Assembly: GCA_039881045.1 (NCBI GenBank)
Contig: JAYWVB010000016.1
Span: 434,001-498,000 of the forward strand
Length of the DNA stretch: 64,000 nt
From: Chaetomium olivaceum
Lineage: Eukaryota > Ascomycota > Sordariomycetes > Sordariales > Chaetomiaceae
Direction: 5' to 3'
Part shown: positions 22,535 to 34,750 of the stretch, piece after piece
How the letters are laid out: each line of letters begins with the position of its first letter
Numbering within the stretch: position 1 is the stretch's first letter
Made by a program: the position numbers and the translations under genes
The notes under the pieces: model-generated
The model's input: only the letters and a program-made list of their open reading frames with translations
Told to the model about the DNA's origin: nothing
Database searches by the model: none

Positions 22535-23035
22535 ATGTTTCCGTCTCTCTGGAGGTGCGCGGCATGTCCACTCAACAACTGCTTTGACAGGTGGGATATC
22601 CAGGCAATGGAGGAGGAGCATCCTGACTACCGCCCTTTATGTCCTCGGAGCAATTGTCAAGCCTCAGCTAGTCGCAAGAGCGTTGTGGTTGATACCCAAA
22701 AAGAGAGCATCATGACACTCGCCGGCAAGAATCTGATGCCCGGCCGAGTGCAAGAGCCGTTGATATGGTGCTGCAAATGCGTCGGTTTCAAACGCCACGG
22801 GGGAAGCCACAACTCCGATTGCGCTCACTATCTCAACTTCGAGGAGAGCTGGTGCCGGGACTGCGTCAAATACAACAAGTTCTTCTTGGAGCCGACCAAC
22901 TTCGGCAATGGCGAGGCGGTCCAGTTTAGTGTCACACACACTCCACTCCAGGGAATTAGCCATCCTGGCGGGAACGGAGCCTGTTGTTGGCTGGCGTGCG
23001 ATGGCGATGTTGAAGACCGCTTACGGCCTGAATGA
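22535..23035 (+). CDS. Hypothetical small cysteine-rich protein
   Basis: The open frame encodes 166 residues starting MFPSLWRCAACPLNNCFDRW. Cysteine pairs recur: CAAC and a nearby C; RPLCPRSNC; LIWCCKCVGF; ESWCRDC. This suggests one or two zinc-ribbon-like or disulfide-bonded modules. There is no signal peptide from this start. Fungal genomes contain many short proteins of this sort, but I cannot name a family. An upstream exon is possible because the sequence starts abruptly at the first cysteine module. Confidence 0.4.
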   Translation: MFPSLWRCAACPLNNCFDRWDIQAMEEEHPDYRPLCPRSNCQASASRKSVVVDTQKESIMTLAGKNLMPGRVQEPLIWCCKCVGFKRHGGSHNSDCAHYLNFEESWCRDCVKYNKFFLEPTNFGNGEAVQFSVTHTPLQGISHPGGNGACCWLACDGDVEDRLRPE

Positions 23036-24494
23036 TTTAGTCGGGGCTTGGTGGGCGGTGGCTTGCTCATCCCTAATTCTCAGCCACTCGGTCTGCAAGC
23101 TCACAGTCCCGGAGGTCACTCGTCCGTTAGCTCAGTCTATCGTGGCTTCGACGCCGTTAACTTTGATCCATTTTCCCGAAACTATAGAATCCATCCGTTC
23201 GTTCCTTGCATACCGTCTGCCCGAAAATATCCAAACATTAACGCCCCGTTTTCCTTCCCGGCCTCAATAGATTCAGGACCTTGGCTAGTTGGAAACTCCT
23301 ATTACAACAGCCGCCAGTCCCCAAGTGACAATATCACAACTCTCTTAAACCGGCGACATCCGCGTTCCGATGGCTGACTCCCCACCCCTTTCGGCCCCCA
23401 CTAACCGCGCAGCGGGCATGCACCTTTGGTGGGCCTGAAGAGGGTATCGTGGGATCTGTGGAAGGGAACGTGGATATTGGCTGGCAAATGAAGTGCGAGT
23501 GGTGACAAGTTGCTGACCACCATGCTTGAAGCTGAGGCAAGGTTACATTTCTTTCTGAGCAGCCATCGATCAACTGTAGTTGGAATTCCGAAAGGCAAAG
23601 CCAACATGTTGGGCAAAGGGATACCTATTCTCCCTTCAAGGAGCGTTTTTACGGTGCGATAGGTTTTACGTGTTGGGCCATCGGTAGGCAGGCGGGTAAA
23701 CAAAAGTAACCTAGGTGTCTGGGTACGGTAGCTACCTAAGTAGGTAGTACCGGTACGAAGATCAAGCATTCACGGGTATATACCGTCCACCTAAGCAGAC
23801 TTCGATCATGTATAACTCCGGCGACTTACTATTATTAGTTAAGAAGCGAACTCACGCAAAACCTTTTAGATCCCAAAGTAAACTGAAAGGTGTTCTTTGG
23901 GTAACTTCAGACGAACCCTGTGCCGGCCAGGCGCGGCAGCTCACCGAGATATTACTTATTAGGCACCCAAGCACCCAAGGCACTCATAAGATGATGCTAA
24001 TACTTTCAACCCGCAAAAGGGCCTTGGGACGTTCTTCAACTACCGTGTTTGGCCCCTGGGAGCTGGAACCGCTCTTCCGATGGATGCATTTGGGCCGCCG
24101 CATCCAAGCTTTTGACATTTAGGCAAATGGTGGATTGACCATTGGCCACGTTCCACCAGAGAGATCGACAAGTCTGAGACAAGCTGCTAATCGAGGTAAT
24201 GAGTAGCAAACTCATGAGGACACAGATGACCATACCAATCCCCCTGCATTTAACTTGATCTGACTGGGGTAAGAATACGTTAAACGAGCTCGTTTAGCTG
24301 CCCTGGCTAGACCAAAACACACCACCCCACTAGTTAGATCAACATTTTGTACCGATCAGTTTGTTTTTACGCTCTTTTGCAAGATTGGACTTTGTCAGTG
24401 CATTTAGATATTGGCTTAGCTGCGTTGGAGGTTCCCTTCTTTCTGAGGACCGCCTACTCTGGAACGAGTGCAACTCTGCAGAGGCATAGTCGCC
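23036..24494. other. Intergenic, nothing recognised
   Basis: About 1.46 kb upstream of the second SET gene. Only short frames on both strands are present, with no RNA gene or recognisable repeat. Confidence 0.4.
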
Positions 24495-25870
24495 ATGCAT
24501 ACATTACCTCTTATCGCGGGGTTATCTGTTGCAGGCTTTACAGGTGCTTTTCAGGAGCAGATTGTGAACACAAAGAGCTGCTTATGGAGTCCGTTAGTTC
24601 GCGAAGATCAACTCATATGTGCCGCGTCGGTCTCGAGGCAACGGCCGTCAACGATTCTAAATGTTAAGGCCCCGGAACTCTGGAATGAGTTTGGCGAGCG
24701 ATATGAAAGGCCTCAGACGTACACAGTCCCACCGCCCTGGAAAGGCCCAGAACACTGCCACACAGAGTTCTGCATCTTCTCCAATCCCGAGGCCGGCGAA
24801 GGCATGTCCCTCGTCACCACGTCTCGCAGCGCCTTCGCCGTTGCCATCGCTGAAATACCCCTGAGCACCGGTCTTGAACCGGACGCGTTCTACGAAGCCG
24901 AGATTCCCGGTAAGGGGACCGGACTCATCGCGAACCGGACGATCCGGAAAGGGGAAATCATCATGGAGCGGCCGCCGGCGCTGCTGATCCAGTCGGTGCC
25001 GCACGTCGACCTTGGCCCAGAGGTACGCGAGGAAGTATATCAGGCTGCCGTCGACCGGCTGCCCGAGACGGCCCGCGCCCGGTTTCTTCACCAGGTCGGC
25101 AGCACCATCTACGACAAAATCGACCGTAACTCCTTCCGCATCTTTGTCGACGGCGACCACAAGCACTCGGCCCACTTGGGTGTCTTTCCGGAAGTGAGCA
25201 AATTCAACCACGACTGCCGGCCGAAGTAAGCCCCCCCCTTTAACATTCCAAACCAACCATCCCTCAATTCTAACACCTCTTCCACTTCCACAGCGTGCAC
25301 TACCGTCTCAGCGGCCTCAAACACACCACCGTCGCCGTGCGCGACATCCCCGCCGGCAGCGAACTCACCATCTCCTACATCTACGGCGGCGCCGCCCGCG
25401 ACAGCCGGCAATCCCAGCTCCGCGAATGGGGCTTCACCTGCACATGCCAGCAATGCAGCCTCAACACCACCGAGTCCGGCGCGTCCGACAACCGCCTGCG
25501 GCAAATCAAGGCGCTGGAGAAGGAGATCACGTCCATCATGGGGAAGCGCGGCGCCGTGGGGCTGCGGCCGGAGATGGGCGGGAAGTTGGTGCAGCTGTAT
25601 CGCGAGGAGAGGATGGATGCGTATCTGGGGCCGGCGTATACAAGGGCGGCGCTGATTTATGCCATGTTTGGGGATGAGGAGCGGGCGAGGGAGTATGCGG
25701 CCGAGGCGGTGGCGGCGTTGTTGAGGGAGACGGGGCCGCATGCGAAGGATGCGGAGTCGATGAGGGAGTTGGCGAGGAACCCGAGGGGGCATTGGGCTTG
25801 GGAGGTGAAGGTTGGGCGTGGGAACGGTAAGATGCAGGGGAAAACTGAGACGGAGAGGAAGGGCAAATAG
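24495..25870 (+). CDS. SET-domain protein with possible N-terminal signal peptide
   Basis: Exons 24495-25225 and 25294-25870 give about 435 residues. The start MHTLPLIAGLSVAGFTGAF looks like a secretion signal. The SET domain (about 130-300) contains IPGKGTGLIANRTIRKGEII, FPEVSKFNHDCRPNVHYRL (split by the intron at the Asn codon), VRDIPAGSELTISYIYGG and a post-SET FTCTCQQCSL. A helical C-terminal part with LGPAYTRAALIYAMFGDEER resembles the end of SMYD/SET5-like proteins. SET proteins methylate lysines using S-adenosylmethionine and are mostly cytosolic or nuclear, so the signal-like start is odd. It could be misannotated if the true start is further in. Family firm, location uncertain. Confidence 0.82.
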
Positions 25871-26405
25871 GGGGTTTCAAGGAAGATTGTTGTTGTTGTT
25901 GTCACTCCAGCTGTGTCTCAGGGTGGGGTTGTTTCTGGCCGGGTTCATCAAGAAGCCGATGGATGGTTGAAGGTGGAACTTGCAAGCATCGAAAAGGCGG
26001 GCACGTGGTTGGATCATTTGACTCGCTGAGAGGAGACTTATATTCGGACGGAAGCCCTTGTAGTGTGTTCCTTGTTTCCGTACCTAAGCTAATACCCTAT
26101 CTTTGTGGCATCACCCAGTGAGCCACGGAAGGGTTGAATCATGTTGATCAGGCTTGTTGAGTGGACTGCACCACTGATCAACCCATCCACATTGGACTGA
26201 TATCTTCTCCTGGTGCTGCAGTTTTGTGACTTGGTCCGTGAAGTATTGCTATCCAGAATACCGGCAGTAAATTAAAAACAAGCTGCGCATGTGCCAGAGC
26301 CAGCTGGTGACGGGATCGTTCCGATGGCCTTGATAAACCAAGAACTATATCATATTTCGTAAAGTCTAGGAATCTTTTCTCGCCGCATCCCAAAGTGTGA
26401 ATCAA
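25871..26405. other. Convergent intergenic region
   Basis: These 535 bases between converging genes hold both 3' UTRs. Nothing else was seen. Confidence 0.4.
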
Positions 26406-27892
26406 CTAGAGTGCTTGACCTATTGGCCAATCCTCTCCACGCCTTGACCGTTTTGGCGGTGATAGTCGTGCCTCTGGTGTAGGAGGTGGTGAGGTGTGTG
26501 TTTCCGTCTCCTTACCCTTTGATAGCGGCTGGCCCGGTGACGCCCTGCCCCCCCCGCGCGCCGGCTTCTGCCCTAGAGCCTCTTTATTGTGCCTTCTATT
26601 CTCCTCAGCCTGTTTCCGCCTGATAATCCCATTGTTCTCCAGCTCCTTCCGCATCGCAATCTCATTCTGCACCGTCCCCCTCGTAGCCAAATCATCATCC
26701 TCCTGGTCCCCCACCGGAGCCGCCTCCGCGTCCCGCGGCAGCCTCTGCCTCTTCTCCCCCTTCTTCTCCGCCCTCCTCAAGCAACCGCCCCTCACCGCCC
26801 AATACACCAACACCACGACCATCAACCCCACCACCGCCCACGACAACGCAACCCAATTCACCCCCATCACCGCCGTCACCCCAAACTCCTCCCCCAACTT
26901 ATTGATCCTCACCTCGGCATCCTTCGCCCCGGCCGCCGCCACCAGCGCAGCCAGCAACAAAAACAGCACCGCGGCCGACGCGAAGGTCAGGTTGGTCCAC
27001 ACGGCCCAGTCGTAGGCCAGCTCGGTGTGCTGGTAGGTCTCGGAGCTGACGGCGAGGGCGGGGAGGCAGGCGAAGAGGGAGAGGCCCGTGAAGCTGGCGC
27101 CGATGGAGAGCAGCACGCCGACGGCTTTGAAGAGCGTGTCGAGCCCGTCGAGGGCCGCTTGGAGTTTGTAGGTGAGGCCGGTTTCGGTTAGGGCGGTGGT
27201 GCGGCTGTTGCTTTTGCTGGTGCTGGTGCTGTGGGAGTGGGTGGTTGTGGCGGTGGTGGTGGTGGTGCTGCTGTCGCTGTCGTTGTGGATGTCGCGGCTG
27301 CTGAGGAGAGCCGGGATGGTGGCGACTTCGTCGGAGCCTGGGGACGGGTTAGTACGGTTGGTTAGTCCTCACTAGGGGTGCACATACTGGAGAAATAGGT
27401 GTAGCACTGTGTTAGTGTTCGGCCGTTATCGGGTGTGAGCTCTCCTTCGCAAATGGTCAGGGCATAGAGAGCGTAAAAATTGCGTGCGCGGCCGTTCTCC
27501 TTTGGCCCGTCCATATTGTTGTCGATATCACTGATGGGCTGGTCATCTTTTTCTCCAAGATTTGGCGGGGGAGGTGGGGGGTTATTGGCGCTTGCTGAGT
27601 CTATCGATGTCCGAATCGGTGGGAGGGCATCTCGCTTCACTTTGCTGCCGAGATTGTTACCCAGCCCAGAAGCATCGACCTAGCATCGTAATAAGGGTCA
27701 GCCAAGTTGAACCTGAAGGTGATGTATCAGGAGTAGCGGGGTGGGGGTGCTCGCCGTAATAATATTGTAGCCCTCCAGGACTCCAGGCTTGTTGCCTGCA
27801 AAGAGTGCCAACATCGCGAGTATGAAGGCTATGAAAGAGACAAGTAATGGCACTGCCCGGACGGCATGCCTAGTGTCGAAGGACGAAGTCAT
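26406..27892 (-). CDS. SUR7/PalI-family four-helix membrane protein
   Basis: Exons 27892-27755, 27679-27388 and 27337-26406 give 453 residues. Helix 1 is AVPLLVSFIAFILAMLALFAG near the N-terminus. A long extracellular loop follows with YNIITVDASGLG and an NFYALYALTICEGEL segment. Helices 2-4 are GVLLSIGASFTGLSLFACLPAL, VLFLLLAALVAAA and ALSWAVVGLMVVVLVYWAV. The cytosolic tail is charged and Arg/Lys-rich. This layout fits SUR7/PalI proteins of cortical membrane domains and pH or wall signalling. The loop contains a Thr/Ser stretch from a GTG-type microsatellite. Intron 1 (27754-27680) starts with GC rather than GT. The C-terminal tail is variable in the family. Confidence 0.8.
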
Positions 27893-28930
27893 TTTGAGGC
27901 GGAGTGTCCAAGTATGGCCATAAAGGGAAATGTATGCCGGATTGGCCGGCGATTAGTGGCACTACCAGAGGTGTTATTCAAGGGAAAGCGGCCGTGGTTC
28001 AGTGATGAGCAAAGAGAGCAGGGTTAGCTAGAAGTGTAGGTCAAGGGAGGAGGCCAGCATTATATGCACAGCTTGTACGCCCACGAATTGCAATATGTGA
28101 CAATTCCAGGAAACCCGTGATCACTGCAGAATCTCATCCCAATAGTTGATGGCCTGGTGATACCACGAGGGCAGGTCATGCTATCTTGGTAGTTGGTACT
28201 CGCAACTTTGGGATTATAGGCGGCCTTGGACTTGAGTAAAATTGAAAATATAGTTCTTTGTTTCAATGTCAGGTGGCTAGACGTCAAGGGGCAGTATTGA
28301 TCAACGGGAAGATATTTAGATGATATCGCGGGGGTCTAATCTACTGTGTATAGATTTCAAGATGATAGTACCAGGTACTTTTGTATCAATCCTCCATGTG
28401 AGCCGAGAACCTCTGTTATCCCGAAACCTTACCAAGGCTAGTAAATAGTTAAGGTGCGTGTTTATTATCCTCTTTATCATTACGAAGCCAATAAGTCAGA
28501 GCAGCTTTCAAGTCAAGCGATGGTCCGGATGAATGCCGAGTATCCCGAATCCCGAGCTCCCGGGTTTCCGGGGGTTTATACCAGAATGCTAGCAATTGGT
28601 GGAGGAAAAAGCAGAAAGAAAGACATTTAAAGGGTTACAATCCTAGATCCCATTCATTGTCTTGTGTGAACGGCACCAATGCTATTGTTCGGGATGCTAG
28701 TAATTTCTGTTCAATGGTGGAATTTGTTGGCCATCATTAATGCCCGACTGGGATGACCTCCTGATTGTACATATTGTACAAAGGTTGACAGGCCCAGCAT
28801 ATAAAGGAGCAACAGTCCGGCAATGCGAATGTATAATAGTTCTCTGAAGTGTTGACTCCAGCACTTCATTCACGCAACTTGAAAACCCATAGATCTACAC
28901 ACGCACGTCACGTTCTGAAAACTAGCCAGG
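27893..28930. promoter_or_regulatory. Divergent promoter region with TATA-like box
   Basis: About 1.04 kb between the SUR7/PalI-like gene (minus) and the gene at 28931 (plus). A TATA-like CATATAAAGG lies at about 28798-28807, some 125 bases before the plus-strand ATG. The stretch is A+T-rich. Confidence 0.45.
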
Positions 28931-30012
28931 ATGGAGAACTTAGCTGACGCACTTATGGATGTCATCAAAAAGGGCAACCAGTACTTCCAGAGCAATCTGG
29001 GTGACGGGATGTGGAAGTTTGTTCTGGAACGGCAGACTGAGTCCACCGTCCAAGGCGAGGTTACAGTTGAACACTCGGAACCGTACGGGGTCATGTTACC
29101 GGACGTTGTCGAGCACTTTTCAGCTGACCCCGTGCTGTCTAAGTATTTTTCGTACGACTACCCGACGAGGACAATGGCGTTGAGGGCTAAACACTGCCAA
29201 AAACTCACAGATTTCTGCCGCGCAATGAACGAGATCCTGAGTGCAATGAGAAACCTCCCCGGGAACCCGTTTGGCGAGATTGGTAGCCATGATTATATGT
29301 CGAGTTTCAAATGGAATAATGGCGTCTCGCAGAAGAGGTACATGCTGCCTTCCGGGCTCGCTTTTATATTCGGCATCGTAACGGAGAGGTCCGCAGCCAA
29401 CTTCTATTCCGTGACGGAAGATGGCCAGCTTTCTATTCTAGTACGGAAGACGAAAGACGTAGAAAGGCACTCCAGATGGCAGCCTATGGCAGACTATATG
29501 TATGCGGACGAGGTAGAAAATTGCTACGTGGAAACAACAGACAATGTGGACTACAAAAGCGATATGGAAGACGACGAAGACGAAGACGAAGACGATGGCT
29601 TAAATACATGGGGCCTGATATCCGGGACGCTGGAACGGCCTCTTTCGGTCACATTGGTGGCCAATCAGCAGACCCCGTGGCTGCTGGCCGACCATACTTT
29701 GGTCTCGTCCATGTATTTGATATCGAGGTTGAACCGGGGGCTGTATGCAAAGAGGAGCAGAAACCCTGGAAGGAATTTGTGTGGATAACGCCAAAGGAAG
29801 CACGGATTGCGCTGTTATCAGGTGAATTCACCCCGGTTGCCGGGTTGTTTATGCTTGACTTCCTTTATCGTCACGATCTTCTGGACATCTCCATGTCTGA
29901 CGAACAGAAGAAGTCTATAGAGGACGCTCTGCACCTGTTGAAAAATATCCCTCACGGGTTCGCAGGTTCGATCCCAGACGTTATGATGATTGGGAAGGAG
30001 TCGAACTCCTAA
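28931..30012 (+). CDS. Hypothetical protein, with apparent 1-base frameshift
   Basis: The frame opens MENLADALMDVIKKGNQYFQ and runs 285 codons to 29788. It has a folded-looking core (FCRAMNEILSAMRNLPGNPF; MLPSGLAFIFGIVTERSAAN) and an acidic stretch (MEDDEDEDEDD). Its last part is atypical, while the next frame reads FGLVHVFDIEVEPG, WKEFVWITPKEARIALLSGEF and LFMLDFLYRHDLLD, up to the stop at 30012. Adding one T to the T-run 29698-29700 joins them as TPWLLADHTFGLVHVFD, giving 360 residues. I do not recognise the family. The acidic insert and segment order suggest a cytosolic protein. A TATA-like box lies upstream. Confidence 0.6.
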
Positions 30013-30854
30013 CATTAGATATCTTCCATCGTCACAATCAATGCCTTGGCATGAAACCCAGACATGTAACCTTTCATCAAGCTGCTGATCATCATCCCAA
30101 AAATGGAACAACATACCTACGTATTACTTGGTGTGTCCTTGCGTTTGTGTGCAATCCCTTCACTAGATTACTAGTTGAGGATCGTGCTGAATCGGAATCC
30201 CTTCTCCTCGTCTGCTGAGAGAATTATGTTAGTTGCCCAACCTCGCCCGTTACTGGTGCCGTTTTCAGCCTGCGAAATTGCGGTGAAGCATAAGGTAGCG
30301 CCGCAATCACAGACCGCCGAAGAAAGAATCTGCGGACGGCCGAAACGACGCCACCCATGGAGATTGCCGAATTATCGGATTGAACCTGTCGGGACCTCAG
30401 AATGCGTCATCGACTCCTGGTGTTTTGTGACTTGATCAGTGCGTACCCGTTGCCTATTTCCTTATGCTGCTGTGACATGGGGTTTCTCTCGTGATAAAAA
30501 TGCCTCCAGGAGACCCGAGTCTGGGAAGTCGAGACTTTGGGTTCCATCGATGCAGAGACCTGATGGGCGTGGTGTGTGCCACTGCGTGCCTAGCCCCAAA
30601 GTTGCATGCACCCACTCAGCGGCAGGCAGTGATGAATGCGGGGGAGGGGCAATGAGCTCCACTAAAATTTATCTCCCGTTGTCGGAGCTTGGCCCCTGTT
30701 GCCCACTGTCCCGCCATTGCGATTGAGTCACCTCTGTTGAGAAATTTCGTCGTGCAAATTGGGTATAAGCCAGGTCGAGTCCCGCCGAATACGTCGAGTC
30801 CGTCCACTCCGTTTTCCCTAAGGACTGACAGTTGACGACCGAATAACCTTGACA
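30013..30854. promoter_or_regulatory. Promoter region of LYS2
   Basis: These 842 bases upstream of LYS2 contain no recognisable gene. I could not identify a clear regulatory site by eye. Confidence 0.4.
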
Positions 30855-33800
30855 ATGACCCAACTACCAGACCCCACGGTCGACTTGGACTGGTCGGGCT
30901 ATGTCGGCTCGATTCAGGAACATTTTAAGGCCAACGCCGAGGCGCACCCAGAACGTCCCTGTGTCATTGAGACCAAGTCATCCACCACCCCCGAGAGGAG
31001 TTTTACCTACCGCCAAATATACGAGGCTGCCAACACTCTGGCCTGGTATTTGCACAATGCCGGCGTCACCAATGGGGACGTGGTCATGATCTGGGCCCAC
31101 CGCTCCGTCGACCTGGTGGTGGCCTTGATGGGCATTCTGGTACAGTCCCCGTTTCCTTTTTTTCCGTACCATACGTATACATGGAATGATTCCAGTCTTC
31201 TGACATCTCGGCGCACTTTTGAAGGCTTCTGGCGCGACAATGACCGTGCTCGACCCCGCCTACCCCCCAGCAAGGCAACAGATTTACCTCGAAGTCTCTC
31301 AGCCCCGCGCCCTGCTGAGGATTGGGCGAGCCACCGACGAGAATGGGCCCCTGGCGCCCTTGGTTCAGAAGTACATCGACGACGAGCTACCCCTGAAGAC
31401 TGACGTTCCCGACCTCCGGCTCAGGGACGACGGCGTGCTCTACGGCGGCGAAGTTGACGGCCAAGACATCTTTGCCAGCGTGAGGCAACTCGCGGCCTCT
31501 CCTCCCGATGTCATTGTCGGCCCCGACTCAAATCCTACACTCTCTTTTACATCTGGTAGCGAAGGACGCCCCAAGGGTGTGTTGGGCCGCCATTTCAGCT
31601 TGGTGAAGTACTTCGGCTGGATGGCCGAGCGCTTCAGCCTCTCTTCCGAGAGCAGATACACTCTGCTATCCGGAATTGCGCATGATCCCGTGCAGCGCGA
31701 CATCTTCACGCCCCTGTTCCTTGGCGCGCAGTTGTTGGTGCCCTCCAGAGAGGATATCCAGCACGAGAAGCTTGCTGAATGGATGCGGGAGCACAAGCCG
31801 ACCGTCACCCACCTCACACCAGCCATGGGTCAGATTCTGGTGGGCGGCGCTTCTGCCGAGTTCCCCAGCCTCGAGCATGTCTTCTTTGTTGGCGATGTGT
31901 TGACCACAAGAGACTGCCGCGCCCTCCGTCGCTTGGCCGCCAACGCCAACATCATCAACATGTACGGGACAACCGAGACGCAGAGGGCTGTCAGCTACTA
32001 CGAGATCCCGAGCCGTACACGGGAACCTGACTACTTGGACAAGCTAAGGACACTGTTCCTGCCGGAAAGGGGATGCAGACGTGCAGCTATCGTCGTCAAC
32101 CGCGAGAACCGAACCGAAATGTGCAAGGTGGGCGAGGTGGGCGAGATCTTTGTCCGGGCCGCCGGTCTTGCTGAGTGAGTCTCGGTCATCGTTCAGTTAT
32201 GGCCAGTTACTGACAAAGACCATCCCAGGGGTTATCTGGGAGACCAAGCGTTGAACGAACAGAAGTTCCTCATGAACTGGTTCGTAGACAACCAGAAGTG
32301 GGTCGACGCGGATCTTAAGACGAGCAAGGACGAGCCCTGGCGGCGCTATTATAAGGGGCCCAGGGATAGGATGTACCGGACAGGCGACCTCGGACGCTAT
32401 CTGGAATCGGGCGACGTGGAATGCGTCGGCCGTGCTGACGACCAGGTCAAGATCCGCGGCTTCCGCATCGAGCTGAACGATATCGACAGCAATCTGAGCC
32501 AGAATCCCCTCATCCGCGACTGCAAGACCCTCGTCAGGAGAGATCGTAACGAGGAACCCACCCTCGTCAGCTACGTCGTTCCGGAAAACAAGGAGTGGCA
32601 GCGTTGGCTCCACGACCGCGGCCTGGCGGACGTTGAGGATGAAGGTGTCGAAATGGGGTCCGTCACAGTCTTCTTGAAGAAGTACCGGAGGATGCAAACC
32701 GAGGTGCGCGACCACTTGAAGACCCGGTTGCCGACCTACGCCGTGCCCACCATCTACATTGTCCTCAACAGGCTGCCCCTGAACCCCAACGGAAAGATTG
32801 ACAAGCCCAACCTTCCCTTCCCCGATGTTGCTGAGCGTGTCGAGGATGCGTCAGAGGAGGACCTGAAGAGCTGGGAGTCTCTTACCGAAACGGAGCAGAC
32901 TGTGGCCCAGCTGTGGGCTGATGTCATCCGTGGCCTGAACCCGAAGACCATCCAGAGGGAGAACGGGTTTTTCGATCTCGGTGGGCACAGTCTGCTCGCC
33001 CAGCAGTTCCTTTTGACTGTTCGCAAGAGCTTGGGTACCGATGTTCCGATCAACACGCTCTATGAGCACCCCAGTCTGGCTGGCTTCAGTGCGCAGGTCG
33101 ACAAGATCCGGAACAACGACACGAGCGCTGTGGGCCCCGAAGCCGGGGAGGCTGCCTACGCCAAATCTCTCGACGAGTTGCTACATCAGCTACCCGAAAA
33201 GTACCAGACCGCCGACGGTGAAGTGCTTGCTTCGGCTGAGCAACTGACCATCTTCCTTACCGGCGCGACTGGCTTCTTGGGGTCTTACCTTGTGCGCGAC
33301 GTTCTGGAACGGACGGCGCGGAATGTCAAGCTTGTTGCGCACGTCCGGGGCGTCAAGGACCCGTCAGCGGCTCTTGCGCGTCTCCAGAGGTCTCTTCAAG
33401 GCTACGGTCTGTGGAAGGAGGAATGGGTAGGGAGGCTCAGTGCTGTTGTGGGTGACCTATCCAAGCCTCAACTGGGTATGGACGATGCCACATGGCAAAC
33501 ACTCGCGCAAGAGGCCGACGTCGTGATTCATAACGGCGCCACCGTCCATTGGGTCAAGCGATACCAGGACATGATGGCGGCAAACGTTCTCTCTACCGTC
33601 GACGCCATGCGGCTGTGCAACGAAGGAAAGCCGAAAGCCTTCTCTTTCGTCAGCTCTACCAGCGTCCTAGATACGGACTACTACATCCACTTGTCCGACC
33701 AGCAAACTAGCACCGGTCAGGGAGCCATTATGGAGGAGGACGACATGAGTGGGAGCCGGTCCGGGCTTGGCACGGGCTACGGCCAGACCAAGTGGGTGTC

Positions 33801-34512
33801 AGAACAACTTGTCCGAGAAGCCGGCAAGCGGGGTCTCCTCGGATCGGTCGTCAGACCTGGTTACATCTTGGGCGACTCTGAAACCGGCGTTTGCAACGTT
33901 GATGACTTCCTTATCCGCATGCTCAAGGGCTGCATCCAGCTGTCTTCCCGGCCGCACATCATCAACACAGTCAACGCCGTACCAGTCAACCACGTCGCGC
34001 GTGTCGTGGTCGCATCGGCGCTCAACGCGCTTCCGGGCGGCGTACACGTGGTCCACGTCACGGCCCACCCGCGCCTGCGCATGAACGAGTACCTCTCCAT
34101 CCTCGAGTTCTACGGCTACACGACGCCTGAGGTCACATACGCTGCGTGGAAGGAGGAGCTCGAGAAGTTCGTGTCGGCCGGTGCGCTCGAGAAGGATCAG
34201 GAGCAGCATGCACTCATGCCGCTGTACCACTTTTGCATGAACGACCTGCCGGCCAACACACGCGCCCCCGAAATGGATGATCGGAACGCCGTCGCCATCC
34301 TCAAGGCCGATGCGGACCGCTGGACGGGGGTTGATGACAGCACTGGCCACAGCGTTAGTAGGGAGGATGTCGGGAGGTATCTTGCATACCTGGCTGAGAT
34401 CAAGTTTGTTGGGCGCCCGAGCGGGAGAGGCAGGGCGCTGCCGGAGTTGAACCCCGAGGTGTTGGCGGCCCTGGCCCTGGGTGCTACCGGCGGGCGTGGT
34501 GGTGTGCCTTAG
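30855..34512 (+). CDS. LYS2: L-2-aminoadipate reductase (alpha-aminoadipate reductase)
   Basis: Exons 30855-31139, 31225-32174 and 32229-34512 give 1172 residues, the usual Lys2 length. The enzyme reduces 2-aminoadipate to its 6-semialdehyde in fungal lysine synthesis, using ATP and NADPH. Domain order is adenylation (about 30-600), carrier (about 630-700) and reductase (750-1160). The adenylation domain has LSFTSGSEGRPKG, MYGTTETQ and YRTGDLGRY. The carrier has FFDLGGHSLLAQ, with the phosphopantetheine Ser at about 666. The reductase has the Rossmann motif GATGFLGSYLV and catalytic YGQTK. A separate phosphopantetheinyl transferase (Lys5) is needed and is not in this window. Both introns interrupt conserved adenylation sequence and splice exactly. 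ATG 30855 gives MTQLPDPTVDLDWSG. Very secure. Confidence 0.97.
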
Positions 34513-34750
34513 AGGGGGGGTAGATTCGGTTGGATTTAGAGAAAAGCGATATGTGTTTATGTTGGACTAGATAGAACGGCAGAGGGTTTGCTACGTTGCA
34601 TCGAAGAACATAAAGAATGCATCAAGGGGTGTATACAGTATGCTCATTCATGGATACAACGGCATACCATCACACTGTCACCACCTAATCCCAGTTTCCT
34701 ATCATCCCAGCCACAACCTCAACAACCGCTCAACACACACACCAACCCGC

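Noticed and set aside
28931..30012. NUDIX hydrolase
   Set aside because: The diagnostic Nudix box (GxxxxxExxxxxxxREUxEExGU) is not present.
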